From: Neisseriales bacterium
Lineage (GTDB): Bacteria; Pseudomonadota; Gammaproteobacteria; Burkholderiales; UBA11063
Length of the DNA: 20,805 bases
Assembly: GCA_008017145.1 (NCBI GenBank)
Contig: SSGY01000089.1
Span: 1-20,805 of the forward strand
Direction of reading: 5' to 3'
The notes under the pieces were generated by a model. It ran no database searches. It was not told the DNA's origin and worked only from the letters and a program-made list of their open reading frames with translations. This document shows, piece after piece, positions 1 to 7,110 of this stretch. Within the stretch, counting starts at the first letter, position 1; each line of letters begins with the position of its first letter. Made by a program: the position numbers and the translations under genes.

Positions 1-188
1 ATATTTCTGGTTCTTCTTCAGCTGCGAACCAGAGTGTCTCACGTCGTTCGATAATAGTTAACCCTGGTGATACGCTTTATAGCATCAGCCGCAAATATTC
101 GGTTCCAGTAGCAACGTTACAAAAAATAAATAATATTGGTTCACGTGGGATTTTAAGTGGTATGAAACTGTATTTAGATCCTCAATAA
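1..188 (+). CDS. C-terminal end of a LysM-domain (peptidoglycan-binding) protein, partial
   Basis: The open frame enters from the left edge (first whole codon at 3) and ends with TAA at 186-188. The last ~45 residues read as one LysM repeat: [18 protein letters not shown], then a second helix (ATLQKINNI) and a closing GMKLYLDP strand. A Ser/Ala-rich linker ([12 protein letters not shown]) precedes it. LysM modules bind the GlcNAc backbone of peptidoglycan, so the product is probably periplasmic or envelope-associated. A C-terminal LysM after a linker occurs in AmiB/AmiC-type amidases and in other cell-wall proteins; the catalytic part lies outside the window, so the full identity is open. It ends 17 nt before ispG and is probably co-transcribed with it. 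Confidence 0.75.
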   Translation, partial: ISGSSSAANQSVSRRSIIVNPGDTLYSISRKYSVPVATLQKINNIGSRGILSGMKLYLDPQ

Positions 189-205
189 ATGACAAGGAGT
201 ATGAT

Positions 206-1411
206 ATGTTAGCACGTAGAAAGACTTTTAATTGCAAGGTTGGTAATATTTGGGTTGGTAGTAATTATCCAGTAGTTATTCAATCAATGACTAATACCGA
301 TACCGAAGATGCTCTTGGTAGCGCTATTCAAATTGCGGATTTAGTGCGCGCAGGTTCGGAGATAGTACGGGTTACTGTCAATACTGTAGAAGCAGGAAAT
401 AAAATCCGTGAAATCAAACAACGTTTAGCAGATATGAATATTAATGTACCAATCGTGGGTGATTTTCATTACAATGGACATAAAATATTAGCTGAGAGTG
501 ATTGTGCTAAATATCTCGATAAATACCGAATTAACCCAGGCAATGTTGGTAAAGGTAGCAAACGAGATGAGCAATTTGCCTATATGATAAATAGTGCAAT
601 TGAACATAATAAACCAATTCGAATTGGAGTAAACTGGGGCTCATTAGATCAAGAGCTTTTGGCGCAAATGCTGGATGCAAACGCTCGTTTGAGTGTTCCG
701 TTAACTTTGGAAGAGGTAATGCGTCGTGCTTTAGTTGATTCTGCATTACAAAGCGCAGAAAAAGCAATTGAATTAGGGTTACCTGAAAATCAAATCCTTC
801 TTTCTTGTAAAGTCAGCCATGTTCAAGATTTAGTTTTAGTGTATCGTGATTTAGCTTCAAAATGTCAATTTCCGCTTCATCTAGGTCTTACTGAAGCTGG
901 TATGGGCGCTAAAGGAATTGTGGCATCAACGGCAGCCTTATCAATCATTCTGCAAGAGGGGATTGGCGATACAATTCGCGTTTCGCTAACACCAAAGCCA
1001 AATGAGAGTAGAACGCAGGAAGTTATTGTTGCGCAAGAGATCTTGCAATCACTAGGCTTACGTGCTTTTGTTCCTGAAGTAACATCTTGTCCGGGTTGTG
1101 GTCGCACTTCCAGTGATTATTTTCAAAAGCTAGCTGATAAAATTCAAACTTACCTTCGTGAGCAAATGCCTGTGTGGAAAACGCTTTATCCAGGAGTTGA
1201 AGAACTAAAAGTAGCGGTGATGGGATGTGTGGTAAACGGTCCTGGTGAATCGAAGCTTGCTAATATAGGAATTAGCTTACCTGGACGTGATGAATCTCCT
1301 GTTGCCCCAGTATTTATTGATGGTGAAAAAAGAATGACGTTGAAGGGTGATCGGATTGCTGAAGAGTTTCAAGTGATTGTTGACGATTATATAAAAAATA
1401 AATATAGCTAG
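206..1411 (+). CDS. ispG: 4-hydroxy-3-methylbut-2-en-1-yl diphosphate synthase (IspG/GcpE)
   Basis: IspG reductively converts the cyclic diphosphate MEcPP to HMBPP in the penultimate step of the MEP isoprenoid pathway, using a [4Fe-4S] cluster in the cytosol. The 401-residue product has the family's N-terminal TIM-barrel segment ([13 protein letters not shown] near residue 23, PIVGDFHYN near 82, NPGNVG near 110) and the C-terminal cluster domain. The three cluster cysteines are C295 and C298 (CPGCGRT) and C341 (GCVVNGPGE), with E348 as the expected fourth ligand. The length is typical of the short bacterial form without the plant-type insert. The ATG is preceded by a good Shine-Dalgarno (AAGGAG, 194-199). 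A membrane protein follows after 2 nt and then hisS; ispG-hisS neighbourhood is common in proteobacteria. Confidence 0.97.
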   Translation: MLARRKTFNCKVGNIWVGSNYPVVIQSMTNTDTEDALGSAIQIADLVRAGSEIVRVTVNTVEAGNKIREIKQRLADMNINVPIVGDFHYNGHKILAESDCAKYLDKYRINPGNVGKGSKRDEQFAYMINSAIEHNKPIRIGVNWGSLDQELLAQMLDANARLSVPLTLEEVMRRALVDSALQSAEKAIELGLPENQILLSCKVSHVQDLVLVYRDLASKCQFPLHLGLTEAGMGAKGIVASTAALSIILQEGIGDTIRVSLTPKPNESRTQEVIVAQEILQSLGLRAFVPEVTSCPGCGRTSSDYFQKLADKIQTYLREQMPVWKTLYPGVEELKVAVMGCVVNGPGESKLANIGISLPGRDESPVAPVFIDGEKRMTLKGDRIAEEFQVIVDDYIKNKYS

Positions 1412-1413
1412 TA

Positions 1414-2508
1414 ATGTTAATTTTTCATCCTCAATATCGTGCGTATTATAAACAAGCATCGATAGAACATCGCCGTAAGATTTTATATTCAGCCTTATTA
1501 GCATGTGTGTTTATGGTGATTGTTATTGGCGGTCTTATTTTACTGATGATGCAGGAAAAACGTAGCGAAGAAGCTTACATTCAGGAAAAAATAACGCAAA
1601 CTCAGGTGAAGCTGACTACTGATTCTTTGGGGATTTTAAATAAAAAGCCTGTTCGTGCTCGGGTTATGTTGATTAGTATTGGCGATATTAATCTCAAAGA
1701 AAAACAACTGATGCTTTATCTGGGGATAACATTACACTATAAACCCCAGCAATTTATTAATGATCCTAATTTTGAAGTAGTCAATGCTGTTGCGAATAAT
1801 ACTAAATTAGTAAAACAGCACCATAACCCAGATGGTAGCCTTGATGCCTTATATCTGACACGAGTTCAGATTGAACCATATTATTTAATGCCTTTATATC
1901 CGACTGATGTACAGTTGATTGCTTTACGGCTTGCGGCTGCGGATATGGATAGCGACTACTATATTCAGGTGACAGATTTTCAAAATTATAGCCCAGAAAT
2001 TGGTGATTATGCTTTGGTAAAAACTGGTTATGTTAATCAGATTGAAAGCTATCCGATTAATTTTGCGGAAAGTAACACCAGTTACTTTAATCAATTTAGC
2101 CGAGTATACCTAATTTATGATCATCAGAATATATTAAATTATCTCAAAAATATTCAGTATATATTATTGTCTCTCGGGCTGGCAATTTGTTCATTGCTGC
2201 TAAACACCCGTAAACGTGGGCCATATTTAGAGCGTTTTGGTCTGATTAGCGGTGCAGTTTTTGCTCTTGCAAGTAATATTTTTCAAATAAATGCAAGTGT
2301 TAAACCCATCAGCGCGTTTAGTGTAATTGATTTGATTTCCGTTTTTACCGCAATTGTGATTATTAGCTCATTTTTTACCACTTTACGTTCAATTAAATTT
2401 GCCGATGAGGATGGTTATGAAACAGCTAAATCATTTGATGTAACAATGTTTTCAGTATTAGCAACATTTTCAATTTTATTTTTTATTTTAGTCTATTTGG
2501 TCTTATAA
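1414..2508 (+). CDS. Membrane protein with pLGIC-like topology (or DUF4436-like), function unknown
   Basis: I cannot name this 364-residue protein with certainty. It has an N-terminal signal-anchor helix (about 24-46), a beta-rich periplasmic domain (about 50-240) and four membrane helices (about 244-264, 274-293, 302-325, 344-364). Within the periplasmic domain Y162-P-T-D165-V-Q167 resembles the YPFDxQ 'Pro-loop' of bacterial pentameric ligand-gated channels. The second helix starts with LERF and is followed by a loop ending SVID, which can be laid next to the ERL...TVID stretch of ELIC's M2-M3. This supports, but does not prove, a divergent pLGIC subunit. The DUF4436 family of membrane proteins has, as I recall it, a similar layout with a YPFD motif and is the main alternative. 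The start lies 2 nt after ispG with no clear Shine-Dalgarno, which suggests translational coupling. The gene interrupts the common ispG-hisS adjacency. Confidence 0.6.
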   Translation: MLIFHPQYRAYYKQASIEHRRKILYSALLACVFMVIVIGGLILLMMQEKRSEEAYIQEKITQTQVKLTTDSLGILNKKPVRARVMLISIGDINLKEKQLMLYLGITLHYKPQQFINDPNFEVVNAVANNTKLVKQHHNPDGSLDALYLTRVQIEPYYLMPLYPTDVQLIALRLAAADMDSDYYIQVTDFQNYSPEIGDYALVKTGYVNQIESYPINFAESNTSYFNQFSRVYLIYDHQNILNYLKNIQYILLSLGLAICSLLLNTRKRGPYLERFGLISGAVFALASNIFQINASVKPISAFSVIDLISVFTAIVIISSFFTTLRSIKFADEDGYETAKSFDVTMFSVLATFSILFFILVYLVL

Positions 2509-2519
2509 GAGAGTAAAAC

Positions 2520-3788
2520 ATGGCAGAAAAATTATCTGGCGTTAAAGGGATGAATGATATTCTTCCAACTAATTCATACCAATGGTTATGGTTGGAGGGC
2601 AAATTAAATGCATGGTTAGCACAATATGGTTATAATAATATTCGGACTCCTATCCTTGAGTCAACGCAGCTTTTTACTCGTTCAATCGGTGAAGTAACTG
2701 ATATTGTTGAAAAAGAGATGTATAGTTTTGTTGATAACCTGAATGGTGATAAACTTACTTTGCGCCCAGAAGGTACGGCTGGGGTTATTCGTGCGGTAGT
2801 TGAGCATAGCTTACTTTATAATGCTACACAGAAACTATGGTATATCGGGCCTATGTTCCGTCATGAACGCCCACAAAAAGGACGCTATCGTCAATTTCAT
2901 CAATTAGGTGTTGAGGCACTCGGTTTTGCTGGTCCGGATATTGATTGTGAAATCATTCTTATGCTTAGTCATCTATGGCAAATTCTCGGACTTGATGGTG
3001 TAGAGTTACATATTAATTGCTTGGGTAATAAAGAAGAACGTTTGGCGCATCGTCAAGCATTAATTAGTTATTTTGAACAACATCAGGAAATACTGGATGA
3101 AGAGGCGAAACGTCGTCTTTATACCAATCCATTACGAATTCTAGATACTAAAAACCCAGCAATGCAAGAATTAGTAACTAGCGCACCACGTCTGATTGAC
3201 TATCTTGGTGAAGATTCACTTAGCCATTATAATGGTTGGAAGACTGGTCTTGACGCGTTGAATATTAATTACATTGAAAATCCACGCTTAGTTCGTGGTT
3301 TGGATTATTACAATTTATCAGTATTTGAATGGGTGAGCAGTGATTTGGGTTCTCAGTCAACTGTTTGTGGCGGTGGACGCTATGATCCACTCTTAGCGGA
3401 ACTTGGTGGTAAAGATAATTATGCTATTGGTTATGGTATTGGTCTTGAACGGCTATTGCTGAGTCTGGAAGCGCAAGGTAAATTACCGCAAAAACCAGCA
3501 AATGACATCTACATTGTTAGTGACGGCGATGGAACTACTGCTTTAGGATTTAAATTAGCCGCTCAACTTCGCAGCCATGGATTTAGCGTAATTCAAAATT
3601 TTGGAGGCGGTAGTTTTAAAGCCCAATTCAAACGTGCAGACAATTCTGGTAGTGCCTTAACTTTGGTGATTGGCGAAAACGAGGTGAAGCAGCAGCAAGT
3701 TGTGGTAAAATCAATGGCGCTCAAAACTCAGGAAGTAATTGAGTTAGGGAATGTCATTGATAAAGTTAAACAATTAATAAATAGGTAA
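2520..3788 (+). CDS. hisS: Histidine--tRNA ligase
   Basis: HisRS charges tRNA-His with histidine using ATP; it is a cytosolic class II synthetase that works as a dimer. The 422 residues match the family length. Motif 2 is visible as [16 protein letters not shown] (113-128, catalytic R114), the histidine-specific loop as LVRGLDYY (257-264, R259) and motif 3 as GYGIGLERL (304-312). The C-terminal ~95 residues form the anticodon-binding domain. The ATG at 2520 follows GAGAG in the 11-nt gap after the preceding membrane protein gene, and the yfgM-like gene starts 4 nt after the stop, so these genes are almost certainly on one transcript. Confidence 0.98.
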   Translation: MAEKLSGVKGMNDILPTNSYQWLWLEGKLNAWLAQYGYNNIRTPILESTQLFTRSIGEVTDIVEKEMYSFVDNLNGDKLTLRPEGTAGVIRAVVEHSLLYNATQKLWYIGPMFRHERPQKGRYRQFHQLGVEALGFAGPDIDCEIILMLSHLWQILGLDGVELHINCLGNKEERLAHRQALISYFEQHQEILDEEAKRRLYTNPLRILDTKNPAMQELVTSAPRLIDYLGEDSLSHYNGWKTGLDALNINYIENPRLVRGLDYYNLSVFEWVSSDLGSQSTVCGGGRYDPLLAELGGKDNYAIGYGIGLERLLLSLEAQGKLPQKPANDIYIVSDGDGTTALGFKLAAQLRSHGFSVIQNFGGGSFKAQFKRADNSGSALTLVIGENEVKQQQVVVKSMALKTQEVIELGNVIDKVKQLINR

Positions 3789-3792
3789 TGAA

Positions 3793-4425
3793 ATGGCTCA
3801 TTTTGATTTAAATGAACAAGAACAAATCGCAACAGTAAAATACTTCTGGAAAGACTGGGGCAAGTATATTGCTGCAGTAGTAATACTCCTTATTTTAGGA
3901 TATATTGGTAGTACGGGCTACAATTGGTATAATGCTAAACAATCGGCTAAGGCTGCACAAATTTATGCAGGAGTAATTACTGCATTAAACAATGGTCAGG
4001 ATGCAGAAGTATATAAAATTACGGATCAATTAATTGCTGATTTACCGAGTACTGAAGTTGCTGCAATGTCAGCTATGCAAGCAGCAAAATTATCTTTTAC
4101 AAAGAAAAATTATGTTCAGGCTGAAAAGTACTTACTTTGGACTAAAGATAAGGCTAGTGACAAATCTTTGCAAAGCTTGGCGGCTTTACGTTTAGCTAGT
4201 GTCTATATTGACCAGAAAAAATTTGATAAAGCACGTGAAATGCTAAAAGTTAAACATGATTTATCTTTTGATGGCTTGTTTTATGAAGGTCGTGGTGATA
4301 TGTATATTGCAATGGGTGATTTAAATAAAGCCCGTGACGCTTATAAAGAAGGTTTGCAAAAAGCAGCTAATGATCCATCGACACAACAAGCTATTCAAAT
4401 GAAGCTCGATATAATTGGGGGATAG
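3793..4425 (+). CDS. yfgM: YfgM-like TPR membrane protein (periplasmic chaperone / ancillary SecYEG factor)
   Basis: A 210-residue single-pass protein: a short charged cytoplasmic N-terminus (FDLNEQEQIATVKYFWKDWG), one membrane helix (about 24-44) and a periplasmic domain with TPR-type helical repeats (for example SLAALRLASVYIDQKKFDKA and GDMYIAMGDLNKARDAYKEG). This is the Pfam TPR_21/YfgM architecture. E. coli YfgM associates with the SecYEG translocon and PpiD and assists proteins entering the periplasm; that role is taken from the family. Position between hisS and bamB is the classic location for yfgM, which supports the call. The stop overlaps the region carrying the bamB Shine-Dalgarno. 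Confidence 0.9.
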   Translation: MAHFDLNEQEQIATVKYFWKDWGKYIAAVVILLILGYIGSTGYNWYNAKQSAKAAQIYAGVITALNNGQDAEVYKITDQLIADLPSTEVAAMSAMQAAKLSFTKKNYVQAEKYLLWTKDKASDKSLQSLAALRLASVYIDQKKFDKAREMLKVKHDLSFDGLFYEGRGDMYIAMGDLNKARDAYKEGLQKAANDPSTQQAIQMKLDIIGG

Positions 4426-4432
4426 TCTCTTG

Positions 4433-5569
4433 ATGAAGAAATTTATTCTCATCATAACCAGTAGCATTATTGCTACTGGTTTAATTTCATGCTCAACGGA
4501 TAATTCACCGCAGCCTGAACCAATGCCTAAGATTCAAAATAGCGCAACTTTAAAATCAGGCTGGGTACAAAGTTCGCTCAAATTATGTGCTGCAGGCAGC
4601 TTTGTTCCGACCTTATTTGATAATGCAATTTTTACTGCGGATAATGATGGCTATATCTATAAATTAGATCCAACCGATGGCAGTATTATTAACGAATTTC
4701 ACGTTAGTCGTGATCTATCAAGCGGAACTGGTGTCTCAGGTGGGGTTGTTTTTGTAACGACCAAAGATGCTTATTTGTTAGCAATTGATAAAGGTACTGG
4801 CAAAATTCGTTGGCAGGCACAGTTGCCGACGGTATCTATTGAGGCGCCACAAGCAACTAGCGATATCGTAATTGTACGTACTAATGATGCCGAAGTTTTG
4901 GCATTTAATATTAATGATGGAACTCCTGTTTGGAGTTATCAAAAACCAATTCCACCTTTGACGCTCAGAGTGCAAAATACATTTCAAGTAATCGGTAACG
5001 AAGTAGTTGCAATTGGACTACCAGGCGGTAAATTAGCCTTATTGAATTTACATACTGGAACGCCGATTTGGGAAAACTACATTGCTATACCTGAAGGGGC
5101 AACCGATCTAGATAAAATCACTGATATTGGTATGCGACCCGTCCTGGATAATAAGATAATGTGTGTTGCTAGTTATAATGGCAAAATTGCCTGTTTAGAT
5201 GCAATTTCAAGCAATGTTATCTGGCAAAAGAAATTTAGTACCGCGCAAGGTTTAGTGATAGACGAGCAGAATGTCTATGCAGTGTCACAAGATGGTGTGA
5301 TTTATGCTTTTGACAAAGCGACTGGTGCACAAATCTGGCAAAATAAAACAATGCAATATCGTAGCATGAGTATTCCGGCTCTTTTGGGCAATGGCGTGTT
5401 AGTTGTCGATAATGACGGCTATGTTCATATGTTTAATCGTAATGATGGTCAGGAAATGGCGCGAATCAGCACTTCATTAAGTGGTGGAGTATCTTATCCG
5501 ATGGTGCGCGACAATGGTGTGGTATATCAATCTGCTGGTGGGTATGTTGCGCTAATTAAGAATTATTAA
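4433..5569 (+). CDS. bamB: Outer membrane assembly lipoprotein BamB
   Basis: BamB is a lipoprotein of the BAM complex, which folds beta-barrel proteins into the outer membrane; its beta-propeller binds BamA. From the ATG at 4433 the product is 378 residues, with a signal peptide MKKFILIITSSIIATGLIS and a lipobox ending LISC (lipidated C20). The rest is PQQ/propeller-like repeats with recurring motifs such as GYIYKLDPTDGSI, TGKIRWQAQL, DGTPVWSYQ, TGTPIWE and TGAQIWQ, as expected for an eight-bladed propeller. An in-frame ATG at 4415 inside the preceding gene would add six residues but lacks a Shine-Dalgarno; GGGGGA at 4417-4422 is well placed for 4433. It lies between yfgM and der, the conserved order. 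Confidence 0.95.
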   Translation: MKKFILIITSSIIATGLISCSTDNSPQPEPMPKIQNSATLKSGWVQSSLKLCAAGSFVPTLFDNAIFTADNDGYIYKLDPTDGSIINEFHVSRDLSSGTGVSGGVVFVTTKDAYLLAIDKGTGKIRWQAQLPTVSIEAPQATSDIVIVRTNDAEVLAFNINDGTPVWSYQKPIPPLTLRVQNTFQVIGNEVVAIGLPGGKLALLNLHTGTPIWENYIAIPEGATDLDKITDIGMRPVLDNKIMCVASYNGKIACLDAISSNVIWQKKFSTAQGLVIDEQNVYAVSQDGVIYAFDKATGAQIWQNKTMQYRSMSIPALLGNGVLVVDNDGYVHMFNRNDGQEMARISTSLSGGVSYPMVRDNGVVYQSAGGYVALIKNY

Positions 5570-5577
5570 GGAAATAT

Positions 5578-6909
5578 ATGAAGCCTACAATTGCTTTAGT
5601 TGGCAGACCCAACGTCGGCAAATCAACGTTATTTAATCGTCTAACCCGCTCGCGTGATGCGCTGGTTGCAGATTTTTCTGGATTAACCCGCGATCGTCAC
5701 TATGGCGTTGGACGAATTGGACACAAGCCATATATTTTGGTTGATACAGGTGGTTTTGAGCCATTAATTGACAGTGGTGTGATGTATGAAATGCTTCGCC
5801 AAGCTGAACAAGCTATTTTTGAATCTGATGCCGTGATTTTTATGGTTGATGGACGGAATGGTTTAACGCCTCAAGATAAATTGATTGCCAATAAACTTCG
5901 CACTTTAGATAAGCCAATTTTTGTGGCAATCAACAAAGTTGAAGGCGTGGATAAAATCGTTGCGATTAGTGATTTCTATGAGCTTGGCTTGGAAAAAATG
6001 TATCCGCTATCGGCAACGCATGGTGATGGAGTGCATAAACTAATTGACGATGTTCTGCGTGGCTTTAAAAATACTGCCGAAGAAGAAGAGCATGATGAGA
6101 AAATTACTTTTGCAGTAGTTGGTCGTCCCAATGTCGGTAAATCAACGCTAGTAAACACTATTCTTGGTGAAGAACGCGTGATCGCTTTCGATGAAGCAGG
6201 CACTACTCGTGATAGTATTTATATTGATTTCGAACGCGGTGAGCAAAAATACACGATTATTGATACTGCTGGGATTCGCCGTAAAGGGCGGGTTACTGAT
6301 AAGCTAGAAAAATTCTCTGTTCTCAAAGCGATTCAGGCAATTAGTGAAGCTCATGTGGTGGTATTGGTGCTGGATGCACATTTGGATATCGCCGAACAAG
6401 ATGCAACTATTGTTGGCTATGCGCTCGAAGCTGGTAAGTCAATTGTAGTGGCAGTTAATAAATGGGATCATTTGAATGATGAACAAAGAACTACGATTAA
6501 AGATGATTTAAAAACCAAATTACACTTTTTGGATTTTGCTAAATATACTTATATTTCAGCATTATACAAAAAAGGGATTAGCGAATTATTAAATTCGATT
6601 GATGCCGCCTATCATTCTGCATTTATTAAATTAGCTACACCGAAATTAACTCGTGTGTTAAAAGAAGCGGTTAACCGTCAGCCTCCAACACATAAGGGGA
6701 ACTTCCGTCCGAAAATGCGTTATGCCCATCAGGGTGGTTCTAATCCGCCGATTGTTATTATTCATGGTAATAGTTTACAGTCTGTGCAACAAGCGTATAC
6801 TAAGTATTTAGAACGCTCTTTCCGCAAAGTATTTGAACTAACTGGGACACCATTACGAATTGAATATAAAAATAGCGATAATCCTTTTGAAGGTCGCAAG
6901 AAAGATTAA
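5578..6909 (+). CDS. der: GTPase Der (EngA), ribosome assembly
   Basis: Der is an essential double-GTPase that helps assemble the 50S ribosomal subunit. The 443-residue protein has G domain 1 with P-loop GRPNVGKS (9-16), DTGG (56-59) and NKVE (119-122); an acidic linker (AEEEEHDE); G domain 2 with P-loop GRPNVGKS (182-189), DTAG (229-232) and NKWD (294-297); and a C-terminal KH-like domain (about 350-443). NKVE in place of NKxD in domain 1 is also found in Neisseria Der, so it is a lineage trait rather than damage. Start: AAGGAA just upstream of the ATG at 5578. It is the last gene of the ispG-der run and is followed by a terminator at 6979-7035. Confidence 0.97.
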   Translation: MKPTIALVGRPNVGKSTLFNRLTRSRDALVADFSGLTRDRHYGVGRIGHKPYILVDTGGFEPLIDSGVMYEMLRQAEQAIFESDAVIFMVDGRNGLTPQDKLIANKLRTLDKPIFVAINKVEGVDKIVAISDFYELGLEKMYPLSATHGDGVHKLIDDVLRGFKNTAEEEEHDEKITFAVVGRPNVGKSTLVNTILGEERVIAFDEAGTTRDSIYIDFERGEQKYTIIDTAGIRRKGRVTDKLEKFSVLKAIQAISEAHVVVLVLDAHLDIAEQDATIVGYALEAGKSIVVAVNKWDHLNDEQRTTIKDDLKTKLHFLDFAKYTYISALYKKGISELLNSIDAAYHSAFIKLATPKLTRVLKEAVNRQPPTHKGNFRPKMRYAHQGGSNPPIVIIHGNSLQSVQQAYTKYLERSFRKVFELTGTPLRIEYKNSDNPFEGRKKD

Positions 6910-6978
6910 TTTTATTCAATCTAATAGCGTTGGTGATTTTTGATAATCTAGCTATTTGAGTTGATTCTTGAGATAATC

Positions 6979-7035
6979 ATAGCCATTAATTTGATTGAGT
7001 ACAAATGTTACAATTAAATTCGTGGCTATTTTTTT
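6979..7035 (+). terminator. Rho-independent terminator after der
   Basis: An imperfect stem pairs 6979-6997 with 7011-7029. The outer ATAGCCA/TGGCTAT arms are perfect, and 16 of 19 positions are exact complements with one more possible G-U pair. The loop is 13 nt. Seven Ts follow (7029-7035). It lies about 70 nt after the der stop and separates the housekeeping run from the next gene. Confidence 0.8.
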
Positions 7036-7110
7036 ATGGTGCTTAACTTTGGTCAGGCGTTATAATAATGATTATTCTTAAAATTAAATGAGTTTATTGG
7101 AGAGTGACAA
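7036..7110 (+). promoter_or_regulatory. Short 5' region of the Cache/pLGIC-like gene with a possible -10 and strong SD
   Basis: A perfect TATAAT lies at 7061-7066, but I find no convincing -35 at 16-18 nt spacing, so the promoter call is tentative. A Shine-Dalgarno GGAGAG at 7099-7104 sits 6 nt before ATT 7111. A 19-codon frame from ATG 7088 overlaps this stretch in another frame and is probably chance. Confidence 0.35.

Noticed and set aside
4415..4432. Upstream in-frame ATG for bamB overlapping yfgM
   Set aside because: It has no Shine-Dalgarno and would place extra residues (MGDSLL) before a standard lipoprotein signal; ATG 4433 fits better.
5932..5943. NKVE instead of NKxD in Der G domain 1, a possible loss of guanine specificity
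   Set aside because: Neisseria Der has NKGEG at the same place, so this is a normal lineage variant.
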